Source of the DNA: DASTGO01 sp035719045
Lineage (GTDB): Bacteria; Actinomycetota; Actinomycetes; Actinomycetales; Kineosporiaceae
DNA: 13,302 nt
NCBI GenBank assembly: GCA_035719045.1
Contig: DASTGO010000057.1
Span: 1 to 13,302, forward strand
Reading direction: 5' to 3'
Of this stretch, positions 6,536 through 13,302 are shown piece after piece. Within the stretch, counting starts at the first letter, position 1. Every line of letters begins with the position of its first letter. The notes beneath the pieces are model-generated. The model was not told where the DNA came from. It was given only the letters and a program-made list of their open reading frames with translations, and did no database searches. A program made the position numbers and the translations under genes.

Positions 6536-7180
6536 TCAGTGCAGGGTCCCCTCCCGCCAGCGGGCCCCGGCGGCCTCCAACTGCCCGGCCGTGCGCTGCA
6601 GGTCACCGGCCCGGCGGGTCAGGCCCCCGGCCTCGGCCGGATCGGCGCAGTCGTCGGCCAGCACGGCCCACCCGGTGGACACCACCCGGCAGAACGCCCC
6701 CGCCCGCTCCAGGGCCACGGCCAGGTCCCCGGCGAAGGCTCCGGCGAGCACGGCGTCGGCCATCCGCAGCACCTCGTCCGGGCCGGGCGGATCACCCACC
6801 CCGGCGACCGCCTCGTGCACGGGTGCCCGATGCCGGCCCGCCTCGAAGGCCCGGGCCAGGGTCCGCGGATCGCGGCGGATCCCTGCGCGCAGCGCGTACA
6901 GCCGCCACAGGGCGCCCGGCAGGGTGTCCGCGGGGCGGTCGGACCACAGCGCCGCCACCTCGTCGATACCGTGCTCGTCGGTCAGCGCGACCAGCCGGGC
7001 GGCCACCTCGTCACCGCCGCTGCGGCCGTGCCGGACCAGGGCCTCCGCGGTGGCGTGCGCGGCCTCGACCCGGTCGGCGGGATCGGGGGCGCCCAGGAAG
7101 GTGTCGACCACGGCGGGACCGAACAGGGCCGGTCGCCGTGGCCGGTCGCGGTGGCGAGGTCCCGGGCTCACGCCGTCCAT
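6536..7180 (-). CDS. Unrecognised 214-residue protein, fourth gene of the formate dehydrogenase cluster
   Basis: I do not recognise this protein. It is Ala/Arg/Leu-rich and probably all-helical, with no membrane segment or signal peptide. There are only two cysteines (in AGAFCRVVS and DDCADP), so it lacks the repeated CxxC motifs of the FdhE chaperone and is not FdhE. Distinctive segments are PALFGPAVVDTFLGAPDP near the N-terminus, DTLPGALWRLYALRAGIRRD in the middle, and GAFAGDLAVALERAGAFCRV near the C-terminus. Codon use matches its neighbours. The ATG at 7178-7180 has a weak purine-rich stretch upstream. An in-frame TAG about 11 codons earlier limits the start to this ATG or the GTG three codons later. 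It follows the NrfD-type gene after 103 bases in the same direction, so it may share the transcript and could be a formate dehydrogenase assembly or accessory factor, but that is inference from position alone. Confidence 0.75.
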   Translation of the reverse strand: MDGVSPGPRHRDRPRRPALFGPAVVDTFLGAPDPADRVEAAHATAEALVRHGRSGGDEVAARLVALTDEHGIDEVAALWSDRPADTLPGALWRLYALRAGIRRDPRTLARAFEAGRHRAPVHEAVAGVGDPPGPDEVLRMADAVLAGAFAGDLAVALERAGAFCRVVSTGWAVLADDCADPAEAGGLTRRAGDLQRTAGQLEAAGARWREGTLH

Positions 7181-7283
7181 GTTCCCATCGGCGCCGGTGG
7201 CGGGCAGCCACTACCCGGGACTACCCCGTCCGGACCGGCCGCCTCCAGCGGTCCGACGAGCGGCAGAGGTCCTGCCCGGCGGC

Positions 7284-8216
7284 TCACCCGGAGTCGCAGG
7301 CGTGGCTGCCGTCGCCTTCGGCCTGCCGGGCGGCGATCCGGGCCCGTTGCGGACCGACCACGTAGCCGGGATCGACGGTGGACTCCTGCCCCGCGGCGAA
7401 GACCGCGAACCGGGTGAAGGCGGATCCGGCCAGCAGGGCCAGCCCGCTCAGCGCCGAGAGCATCCGGGAACGCCGCCCGAGGACCGCACCGACCGCGCCG
7501 GCCAGGGTGAGCCCCCGGGCCGCTTCGTGCAGCCCCGCCGCCGGACCCTGCACCAGAGCCGGGGCGGCGTCCCCGAGCCCGGTGCGCAGGGCCTGGGACG
7601 CGGCCAGTTCCAGCCCCGCCCCGAACAGCGCCGCCCGCCGGGCCGGACCGGCCTCCTCGACCGGGGCGGTGAGCAGCCCCAGACCGCCGGCCGAGGCCGC
7701 TGCCGAGCCGGTGAAGACGAACGGCAGCTGGCGGAACCCGTTGTTCCAGAACGGAACCGCGGTGTCGGCGAGTAGCACGGCGGTGTACGAGGCGATCCCG
7801 GGGCCGATCGCGGCGGCGCCCGCGGTGGCAGCGGAACCGACCCGCGGCAGGCGCCCGGTGACCGCGGTGAGGGCGGCGGTCCCGGCGGCCGGACCGTAGG
7901 CCGCCAGCAGCCAGGAGCCGACGCTCATCGGGGAGGTCGGCCTGAACACCCGCAACATCATCGCGAACCGTTCCGGGCGGCCGAGATCGTCGATCAGGGC
8001 CGCCGTGGACAGCCCGAGGGCCCCCAGCGCGCCGACCTTGAGCCTGCGGGCCAGCCGGGTCCGCCCGGTCAGCTGGGCCCCGGCGGCCAGCACCGACGAC
8101 GCCCCGGCCAGGCCGCCGAGGAAGAAGTAGCCGGCGACCCGCCGCAGCTCCCAGGCCGGCCGCTGCAGGATGGGCGTCCCGTAGTACGAACGCGACGGCG
8201 CGTCCTCCCCGCTCAT
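7284..8216 (-). CDS. nrfD: NrfD/PsrC-type membrane subunit of formate dehydrogenase
   Basis: This encodes 310 residues, mostly hydrophobic helices. NrfD/PsrC proteins are quinone-interacting membrane subunits of molybdopterin oxidoreductases and carry no haem. Recognisable segments are GYFFLGGLAGASSVLAAGAQ (first helix), then DDLGRPERFAMMLRVFRPTS and SPMSVGSWLLAAYG. The GRPERF...RVFRPTSPMSVG pattern is typical of the family and is followed by YTAVLLADTAVPFWN. The chain has about eight hydrophobic segments and a hydrophilic C-terminus. The ATG at 8214-8216 overlaps the TGA of the iron-sulfur subunit gene by 4 bases (ATGA), and an AGGAGGAGGG ribosome binding site (8221-8230) lies 4 bases before it. 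It would take electrons from the iron-sulfur subunit and pass them to quinone, replacing the cytochrome b subunit FdnI/FdoI of the E. coli enzyme. The symbol names the family, not a nitrite reductase role. Confidence 0.9.
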   Translation of the reverse strand: MSGEDAPSRSYYGTPILQRPAWELRRVAGYFFLGGLAGASSVLAAGAQLTGRTRLARRLKVGALGALGLSTAALIDDLGRPERFAMMLRVFRPTSPMSVGSWLLAAYGPAAGTAALTAVTGRLPRVGSAATAGAAAIGPGIASYTAVLLADTAVPFWNNGFRQLPFVFTGSAAASAGGLGLLTAPVEEAGPARRAALFGAGLELAASQALRTGLGDAAPALVQGPAAGLHEAARGLTLAGAVGAVLGRRSRMLSALSGLALLAGSAFTRFAVFAAGQESTVDPGYVVGPQRARIAARQAEGDGSHACDSG

Positions 8217-9070
8217 CGTCCCCTCCTCCTGCTCAGGAAGCCGGCGGCGATCCCACCGACCAGGACCACCGCGGCCGCGGCCGCATGCCGCCACATCGCC
8301 CCCAGATCACGGGTCGGCACGACGGGATCTGGGGGCAGTCCGTACACCTCCGGCTCGTCCAGCAGCAGGAAGAAGGCACCGAAGCCCCCGACCCCGTCCC
8401 CGGGGTCCGCGCCGTACAGCCGGGCCTGGCCGAAACCGTCCCCGCGCAACCGTTCCACCCGCTGCTGCGCCCGCTCCCGCAGTTCGGCGAGCTCACCGAA
8501 CTGGATCGACTCCGTCGGGCACGCCTTGGCACAGGCCGGGGCCAGGCCCTCGCCGATCCGGTCGTAGCACAGGGTGCACTTGAACGCCCGGCCGTCGCCC
8601 TCCCGGCGCTCGATCACCCCGAACGGGCAGGCGGACACGCAGTACCCGCAGCCGTTGCAGACGTCCGCCTGCACGACGACCGTGCCGTACTCGGTGCGGA
8701 AGATCGCGCCGGTCGGGCACACGTCGAGGCAGCCGGCCCGGGTGCAGTGCTTGCAGACGTCGGAGGCCATCAGCCAGCGCAGGTCCGGCGACGGCGGCTG
8801 CTCGACGAAGGCGACGTGCCGCCAGGTCGAGGCGCCGAGGTGCCCGGTGTTGTCGAAGGACATCCCGCTCAGCCCCGACCGGTCGTCGGGGATGGCGTTC
8901 CACTCCTTGCAGGCCACCTCGCAGGCCTTGCAGCCGATGCACACACTGGTGTCGGTGAAGAAGCCCACCCGCGGCCTGCCGTCGTTCCAGCCCGCGGCGA
9001 ACGCCGGGTCGACCAGATCGAAGGCCCGTGCCCGCCCACGGGATGCACCGCCCCGGGTGTCCACGCTCAT
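8213..9070 (-). CDS. fdhB: Formate dehydrogenase iron-sulfur (beta) subunit, four [4Fe-4S] clusters
   Basis: This encodes 285 residues and transfers electrons from the catalytic subunit to the NrfD-type membrane subunit. Sixteen cysteines form the four ligand groups of the FdnH/HybA family: C44, C47, C50, C54 (CIGCKACEVAC); C106, C109, C114, C118 (CKHCTRAGCLDVC); C138, C141, C144, C148 (CNGCGYCVSAC); and C165, C168, C180, C184 (CTLC...CAKAC). The segment around KEWNAIPDD and GMSFDNTG is shared with FdnH-like subunits. A single C-terminal membrane helix (about 262-278) is followed by SRRRGR, resembling the anchor of E. coli FdnH. No N-terminal signal is present. The ATG at 9068-9070 overlaps the stop of the catalytic subunit gene by 4 bases (ATGA), and the stop overlaps the next start in the same way, so the three genes form one translationally coupled unit. 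fdnH would be an equally valid symbol. Confidence 0.93.
   Translation of the reverse strand: MSVDTRGGASRGRARAFDLVDPAFAAGWNDGRPRVGFFTDTSVCIGCKACEVACKEWNAIPDDRSGLSGMSFDNTGHLGASTWRHVAFVEQPPSPDLRWLMASDVCKHCTRAGCLDVCPTGAIFRTEYGTVVVQADVCNGCGYCVSACPFGVIERREGDGRAFKCTLCYDRIGEGLAPACAKACPTESIQFGELAELRERAQQRVERLRGDGFGQARLYGADPGDGVGGFGAFFLLLDEPEVYGLPPDPVVPTRDLGAMWRHAAAAAVVLVGGIAAGFLSRRRGR
8221..8230 (-). promoter_or_regulatory. Ribosome binding site of the NrfD-type gene
   Basis: AGGAGGAGGG on the minus strand, 4 bases before the ATG at 8216 and inside the end of the iron-sulfur subunit gene. It fixes the start and supports coupled translation. Confidence 0.8.
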
Positions 9071-12000
9071 CGCCAGCCACCCCTGCGGCGGGGGGTGCCC
9101 GCCGGCTCCCGGTGCCCGCCGAGGTCGACGGCCCGGTCCGGTGACGGCGGCCGCAGCACGGCGGTACCGGTGTCCTCGGTGATCCCCGCCCGGGCGATGT
9201 ACTCCTCGACCAGTTGCCGCGCCTGCGGTCCGCGGGGACGGCGCCCCGGCCGGATGTCCACGGTGCAGGCCTTGACCTCCTGGATGTGCACGTTGCCGTC
9301 CAGGACCATCGCGGCCAGTTCGTTGGCGGAGTCACCGGTCGACAGGCCGTTGGGTCCCCAGTGGAACGGCATGCCGATCTGGTGCACGGTGCGACCCTGC
9401 ACCCGAAGCGGGGGCATCCGCTCGGTGACCAGCACCCGCGCCTCGATCACCCCGCGGGCGCTGATGATCGTGGCCCAGCCCAGGTGCTCCAGCCTGCGCA
9501 GCCGCGCCAGCTGCGGGGACACCTCGCAGAAGAACTCCGGTTGCAGCTCCACCAGGTACGGGGTCCAGCGGCTCATCCCGCCGGCGGTGAAGTGCTCGGT
9601 CAGCCGGTAGGTGGTCGCCACGAACGGGAACACCTCGGCCCCCGGTTCCTCACCCGACGGGTGGTACCGGTTGCCCGGGTGGCGGAACACCTGCCGGACC
9701 GGGTTGTTCTGCTGCGCGTACAACCGGTTGGCCACCGGGGAGTCCTGCGGCTCGTAGTGCGTCGGCAGCGGCCCGTCGACCAGTCCCGCCGGGGCATACA
9801 GCCAGCCCTTCCCGTCGGACTGCATGATGAACGGGTCGATCCCGCTGATCGCCTCGGTCCCCGTGGCCCCCTCGGGCGGCCGGTGGTCCGGGGATTTGGT
9901 GACCTGGAAGTCGGGGACGTCGTGCCCGATCCACCTCTGCGCCACCGGATCCCACCAGACGACCGACTTGCGCTCGCTCCACGGCCGGCCGTCGAGGTCG
10001 CAGGAGGCGCGGTTGTACAGCAGCCGCCGGTTGGCCGGCCACGACCAGGCCCAGTCAGGTGCCGTCCACGGCTGCTCGGTGTGCGGGCGGCGGCGGGCGG
10101 CCTGGTTCACCCCGTCCCGGTGGACCCCGCAGTAGATCCAGCAGCCGCACCGGGTGGAGCCGTCGTCGCGCAACTGCTCGTAGCTGTTCAGCGGCACCCC
10201 GCCAGGCCCGGTGCCGTTGATCTCGGCGAGCACCGCCTCGGCACTGGGCTCCTCCAACGGGCCCGAGATCGGGTAGTCCCAGACCAGGTCACGGATCGGG
10301 GCATCCCGGTCAGGGTCGTGGCCGGAACCCGTTGCGGCGGAACCGGAACCCGTTGCACCGGAACGGGAATCGTCGGGACCGGAATCGTCGGGACCGCCCT
10401 GCGCGGCCTCCACCGTGGCGCGGGCGGCCCGCTCGGCGAGCTTGCGCCTGACGACCCGCCCGAGGTGGTAGGCGAACCACAGGTCGCTGCGGCAGTCGCC
10501 CTCCGGCTCGACGGCCTGGGCATGCCACTGCACCATCCGGTTGGTGTTGGTGAAGCTGCCGGACTTCTCGGTGTGCGCGGCGGCCGGGAAGAAGAACACC
10601 TCGGTGCCGATGTCCTCGGTGCGCAGTTCCCCGGTGCGGATCTCCGGGCCGTCCTTCCACCACGTCGCCGACTCGATCATCGACAGGTCCCGGACCACCA
10701 GCCAGTCCAGGTTCGCCATCCCCAGCCGCTGCAGGCGGGTGTTCGCCGAGCCGACGGCAGGGTTCTCCCCGAACAGGAAGTACCCCTTGCAGCGCCCCTC
10801 GAGCTGAGCCAGGACGGTCTCGTAGGTGCTGTGGCTGCCGCTGATCCGCGGCAGGTAGTCGAAGCAGAAGTCGTTGTCCGCGGTGGCCGCCTCACCCCAC
10901 CAGGCCATGAGCAGGCTGACCAGGTAGGCCCGCAGGTTCGCCCAGTAGCCGCGCTGCGCGGCGTCGGCCGCCACGAAGGCGTCGAGGGTCTGGTGGGCAT
11001 GGGCGTGCGGCATCGGGATGTACCCGGGCAGCAGGTCGAACAGGGTCGGGATGTCGCTGGACCCCTGGATGCTGGCGTGCCCGCGCAGCGCCATGATCCC
11101 GCCACCCGGGCGGCCGATGTTGCCCAGCAGCAGCTGCAGGATCGAGGCGGCCCGGATGTACTGGGTGCCCACCGTGTGCTGGGTCCAGCCGACCGCATAG
11201 GCGAAGGCTGTGGTCCGGTCCCGGCCGCTGTTGGCCGTGATCAGCTCGGCCACCCGCAGAAAGGTCTCCCGGGGAACGCCGCAGACCTCCTCGACCAGTT
11301 CCGGGGTGTAGCGGGAGTAGTGCCGGGCCAGCACGTTGATCACGCAGCGCGGATCCTGCAGGGTCTCGTCCCGCCGGGGCACGCCGCGCACCCCGGGACC
11401 GCCGAAGCCGTAGGACTGCGCATGCGAGGACTCCGCGAGGGTCCGGCCGTTGTCGGTGAGGTCCCGCCACCCGCTGTCCCGTTCACCGGAGGCCGCTGCC
11501 ACCTCGGCGCCGTCGTACTGCCAGGACCGGAGGTCGTAGTGCCGGGTCTGCGGGTCCAGCCCGGAGAACACCCCGCCGAGGTCCTCGGTGTCCCGGAAGT
11601 CCGGCGAGACCAGCGTCGCGGCGTTGGTGTAGTGCAGGACGTAGTCGTGGAAGTACTTCTTCTCGTTCAGCACGTAGCGGATCAGGCCGCCGAGCCAGAC
11701 GATGTCCGTCCCGGCGCGGATCGGCACGAACAGGTCCGCCAGCGCGCTGGTCCGGCTGAACCGCGGGTCGACGTGGACGATCGTCGCGCCGCGCTCCTTG
11801 GCCTCCATCACCCACTGGAAGCCGACCGGATGCGCCTCCGCGAAGTTGCTGCCCTCGATCACGATGCAGTCGGCGTGCTGCAGGTCCTGCAGGAAGGTCG
11901 TCGAGCCGCCGCGGCCGAACGAGGTGCCCAGCGCCGCCACCGTCGAGCTGTGGCAGATCCGCGCCTGGTTCTCGATCTGGACGATCCCGAGCGCGGTGAA

Positions 12001-12696
12001 CAGCTTCTTGATGAGGTAGTTCTCCTCGTTGTCCAGGGTGGCCCCGCCGAGGCTGGCGATCCCGAGGGTGCGCCGGACCCGCACCTCGTCCAGGCGGTCG
12101 GCGGCCGGGTGCGGCTCGGCGACAGACTCCGGCTCCGTGGCGGAGTGCTCCGCAGCGGGGTCCGGCCCCGTGGCGGGGTGCGGCTCCGTGGCGGGGTGCG
12201 GCTCCTGCGCGGCGGTCCCGGCGGTCCTGTGCCGGTCCCGCTCCCGGTCGTGACGGGCCTCGTCCGCGGAGGTCCAGGCCCAGGTGGCGGCCCGGGTGGC
12301 GATCACCCGCTCGGCGACCATGTCCAGCGCGGTGGCCAGGTCCAGCGGCTCCCACCGGGTGCCGTGCGGGCGGCGGTAGAGCACCCGGTGCGGGCGGAAG
12401 CTGTCCGTCGTCAGCTGCAGGGTGGCCGATCCCTTCGGGCACAACCGGCCCCGGCTGACCGGCGAGTCCGGATCCCCTTCGACCTGGACGACCTTCCCGT
12501 CCTTGACCGAGATCAGCTGGCCACAGCCGACGGCGCAGTAGGGGCAGATCGAGCCGACGGTCCGGTCGGCGGTGTGCACCCTGGGCCGCAGCCGCGCGGT
12601 GGCCGGGGAGCGGGCCGCCGCCCCGAGCCCGAGCAGGTCACCGGTGCCGAGCTGACGGGCCGCCGGCCACTGTGCCAGCCAGGTGCGCACGCCCAT
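9067..12696 (-). CDS. fdhA: Formate dehydrogenase catalytic (alpha) subunit, cysteine-type, FdnG-like
   Basis: This encodes 1209 residues of the molybdopterin oxidoreductase family and oxidises formate to CO2 at a Mo/W-bis-MGD centre. An N-terminal [4Fe-4S] site is formed by C51, C54, C58 and C86 (CPYCAVGC...LCPKGS). The segment NQARICHSSTVAALGTSFGR aligns with the active site of E. coli FdnG, where selenocysteine precedes histidine. Here the residue is Cys248 (TGC codon, 11953-11955) followed by His249, so this is a selenium-independent enzyme. AEAHPVGFQWVMEAK and VHVDPRFSRTSA are family segments, and the C-terminal domain contributes the second pterin site. The ATG at 12694-12696 is chosen because GGAGGT lies 4 bases upstream; an upstream ATG at 12744 has no ribosome binding site. 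There is no twin-arginine motif. Two low-complexity inserts (about 143-204 and 764-799) make it longer than E. coli FdnG. The stop overlaps the iron-sulfur subunit start. Confidence 0.95.
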   Translation of the reverse strand: MGVRTWLAQWPAARQLGTGDLLGLGAAARSPATARLRPRVHTADRTVGSICPYCAVGCGQLISVKDGKVVQVEGDPDSPVSRGRLCPKGSATLQLTTDSFRPHRVLYRRPHGTRWEPLDLATALDMVAERVIATRAATWAWTSADEARHDRERDRHRTAGTAAQEPHPATEPHPATGPDPAAEHSATEPESVAEPHPAADRLDEVRVRRTLGIASLGGATLDNEENYLIKKLFTALGIVQIENQARICHSSTVAALGTSFGRGGSTTFLQDLQHADCIVIEGSNFAEAHPVGFQWVMEAKERGATIVHVDPRFSRTSALADLFVPIRAGTDIVWLGGLIRYVLNEKKYFHDYVLHYTNAATLVSPDFRDTEDLGGVFSGLDPQTRHYDLRSWQYDGAEVAAASGERDSGWRDLTDNGRTLAESSHAQSYGFGGPGVRGVPRRDETLQDPRCVINVLARHYSRYTPELVEEVCGVPRETFLRVAELITANSGRDRTTAFAYAVGWTQHTVGTQYIRAASILQLLLGNIGRPGGGIMALRGHASIQGSSDIPTLFDLLPGYIPMPHAHAHQTLDAFVAADAAQRGYWANLRAYLVSLLMAWWGEAATADNDFCFDYLPRISGSHSTYETVLAQLEGRCKGYFLFGENPAVGSANTRLQRLGMANLDWLVVRDLSMIESATWWKDGPEIRTGELRTEDIGTEVFFFPAAAHTEKSGSFTNTNRMVQWHAQAVEPEGDCRSDLWFAYHLGRVVRRKLAERAARATVEAAQGGPDDSGPDDSRSGATGSGSAATGSGHDPDRDAPIRDLVWDYPISGPLEEPSAEAVLAEINGTGPGGVPLNSYEQLRDDGSTRCGCWIYCGVHRDGVNQAARRRPHTEQPWTAPDWAWSWPANRRLLYNRASCDLDGRPWSERKSVVWWDPVAQRWIGHDVPDFQVTKSPDHRPPEGATGTEAISGIDPFIMQSDGKGWLYAPAGLVDGPLPTHYEPQDSPVANRLYAQQNNPVRQVFRHPGNRYHPSGEEPGAEVFPFVATTYRLTEHFTAGGMSRWTPYLVELQPEFFCEVSPQLARLRRLEHLGWATIISARGVIEARVLVTERMPPLRVQGRTVHQIGMPFHWGPNGLSTGDSANELAAMVLDGNVHIQEVKACTVDIRPGRRPRGPQARQLVEEYIARAGITEDTGTAVLRPPSPDRAVDLGGHREPAGTPRRRGGWR
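10322..10395 (-). repeat. Short tandem repeats inside the formate dehydrogenase gene, C-terminal half
   Basis: CCGGAACCCGTTGC occurs at 10322-10335 and 10343-10356, and GGAATCGTCGGGACC occurs twice back to back (10366-10380, 10381-10395), read on the plus strand. They encode the Gly/Ser/Asp-rich linker around residues 768-791 and look like recent in-frame slippage products. Confidence 0.8.
12131..12205 (-). repeat. 18-bp repeats inside the formate dehydrogenase gene, N-terminal insert
   Basis: GGC(T/C)CCGTGGCGGGGTGC occurs at 12164-12181 and 12182-12199 back to back, with a diverged copy at 12131-12148 and a partial one at 12200-12205. On the coding strand they give the repeated Glu-Pro-His-Pro-Ala-Thr pattern within the insert at residues about 143-204. 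Confidence 0.8.
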
Positions 12697-12700
12697 GCCG

Positions 12701-12706
12701 ACCTCC
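12701..12706 (-). promoter_or_regulatory. Ribosome binding site of the formate dehydrogenase alpha gene
   Basis: GGAGGT on the minus strand, 4 bases before the ATG at 12696. It decides against the in-frame ATG 16 codons upstream. Confidence 0.8.
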
Positions 12707-12814
12707 GCCCACCCCGTCCCGCACCGGATCAGGCGCGGGCCCATGTGCCGGGCGTGTACCCGGGGCGGAGATGGTCATGCGTGCGGGCCGGACGAGCGGG
12801 TGGGCATGCCGAAG

Positions 12815-12838
12815 GGGGCGGCCCCGAGGAGCCGCCCC
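12815..12838 (-). terminator. Hairpin between the histone-like gene and the formate dehydrogenase cluster
   Basis: GGGGCGGC (12815-12822) and GCCGCCCC (12831-12838) form a perfect 8-bp stem with an 8-base loop, 20 bases past the stop of the Lys/Ala-rich gene. No T tract follows, as is common in high-GC actinobacteria. It probably isolates the upstream gene from the formate dehydrogenase transcript, whose promoter must then lie in 12697-12814; no clear -10/-35 pair was found there. Confidence 0.6.
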
Positions 12839-12858
12839 GTCCGGGTTCCGGCTGGCGC

Positions 12859-13302
12859 TCAGCGGCTCATCATCATCGGGCGGCGGGCGGTGCGCTGGGC
12901 AGGCAACTTCGGGGTGACGGCCTTGCGGGCCGTGCTGCGGGCGGCCGTCCGGGACATCGCCATCGGCATCGCGGCCTTGCGGGCGGTCACGCGCTTGGCG
13001 GGGGCGGTCCGGGTGGTGGGCTTGGCTGACGGCTTGCTGACGGCCTTGGTGGCGGGCTTCGCCGCTGCGCGGACGGCCGGCTTCGGCGCGGTCCGGGAGG
13101 CCGGCCTGGCGGTCTTTCGGGCGACCGGTTTGGCGGTGGTCCCGGCGGTCGTCGTGGTCCGCTTCGCGGCGGGCTTGGCAGCCGTGGTCCGCTTCGCGGC
13201 GGGCTTGGCGGCCGTCGTGGTCCGCTTCGCGGCGGGCTTGGCGGCCGTCGTGGTCCGCTTCGCGGCGGGCTTGGCGGCCGTCGTGGTCCGCTTCGCGGCG
13301 GG
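12859..13302 (-). CDS. Lys/Ala/Thr-rich C-terminal tail of a probable HU/histone-like protein, partial
   Basis: A frame with no stop runs on the minus strand from the right edge to TGA at 12859-12861, giving 147 residues; the N-terminus is outside the window. The visible part is strongly basic and low in complexity: repeats of AAKPAAKRTTT, then AKPVARKTARPASR, KPATKAVSKPSAKP, TARKAAMPMAMSR and a final ARRPMMMSR. Such tails are found in actinobacterial HU proteins of the HupB type and in histone H1-like proteins, where they bind DNA non-specifically and compact the nucleoid. The DNA-binding body that would prove HU identity is not visible, so another protein with a basic tail remains possible. 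A hairpin terminator follows. Codon periodicity and the absence of stops over 148 codons support coding. Confidence 0.65.
   Translation of the reverse strand, partial: PAAKRTTTAAKPAAKRTTTAAKPAAKRTTTAAKPAAKRTTAAKPAAKRTTTTAGTTAKPVARKTARPASRTAPKPAVRAAAKPATKAVSKPSAKPTTRTAPAKRVTARKAAMPMAMSRTAARSTARKAVTPKLPAQRTARRPMMMSR
13147..13302 (-). repeat. 33-bp tandem repeats encoding AAKPAAKRTTT
   Basis: The coding unit GCCGCCAAGCCCGCCGCGAA plus GCGGACCACGACG (33 bases) is repeated with almost perfect identity to the right edge of the window. One copy is 3 bases shorter (one Thr less) with a GCC-to-GCT change. At least four copies or part-copies are visible, and the array continues outside. Confidence 0.85.

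Noticed and set aside
6328..7775. Several long overlapping plus-strand frames in all three phases near the unnamed gene
   Set aside because: The products are Arg/Pro/Ala-rich with no natural protein character; they are shadows of the minus-strand genes.
12085..12273. A possible separate gene or frameshift within the formate dehydrogenase insert
   Set aside because: The frame is continuous and family sequence resumes immediately on both sides, so it is an in-frame insertion.
9214..13029. A 1271-codon open frame on the plus strand opposite the formate dehydrogenase gene
   Set aside because: It mirrors the GC-rich codon structure of the minus-strand gene, has a low-complexity Arg/Gly/Val-rich product with no domain, and overlaps a gene with clear catalytic motifs.
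13147..13302. A CRISPR array at the right edge
   Set aside because: The repeats are directly adjacent with no unique spacers, the unit is a multiple of three, and it encodes a regular basic peptide in an open frame.

Overview
This is high-GC DNA with strong Shine-Dalgarno sequences, GTG starts and short gene overlaps. It looks actinobacterial, plausibly from the Pseudonocardia/Streptomyces-like range; the exact genus cannot be read from the window. Apart from the first gene, all genes are on the minus strand.

Layout from left to right. (1) Positions 3-1709 (+) hold the 3' part of an FtsX/MacB-type ABC transporter permease, cut by the window start. (2) Six bases after its stop lies a decayed, frameshifted C-terminus of an IS481-like transposase on the minus strand (about 1716-1840), followed by a GC-rich hairpin. 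(3) Positions 1981-3599 (-) hold a tight two-gene phosphate module: a DUF47/PhoU-like Pit accessory protein, then a PiT phosphate permease. The leader carries PHO-box-like repeats. (4) Positions 3781-6036 (-) hold a large membrane-anchored calcineurin-like metallophosphoesterase with several low-complexity segments. One of these is a pure Glu-Pro-Pro repeat encoded by a 9-bp tandem repeat. (5) Positions 6037-6535 form a 500-bp gap with no convincing gene but with short direct and inverted repeats. (6) Positions 6536-12696 (-) hold a formate dehydrogenase cluster. In transcription order it is the molybdopterin catalytic subunit (cysteine in place of selenocysteine), a four-cluster ferredoxin-like subunit, an NrfD-type membrane subunit and an unrecognised 214-residue protein. 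The first three overlap by ATGA junctions. (7) A hairpin at 12815-12838 separates this cluster from the Lys/Ala/Thr-rich 3' end of a probable HU/histone-like DNA-binding protein, which runs off the right edge.

Working model: the formate dehydrogenase would oxidise formate at a Mo/W-bis-MGD site and pass electrons through [4Fe-4S] clusters to the NrfD subunit, which would reduce quinone. The catalytic subunit has no visible twin-arginine signal, although it resembles the FDH-N/O type, so the side of the membrane on which it works is an open question. DUF47 and PiT form a low-affinity phosphate uptake unit. The metallophosphoesterase is next door, but a shared phosphate role is only an inference.

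I found no tRNA, rRNA, CRISPR array or intact mobile element. The points most worth a second look are the topology of the formate dehydrogenase, its unnamed fourth gene, the repeat-derived insertions in two enzymes, and the putative regulatory repeats upstream of the phosphate genes and the metallophosphoesterase.
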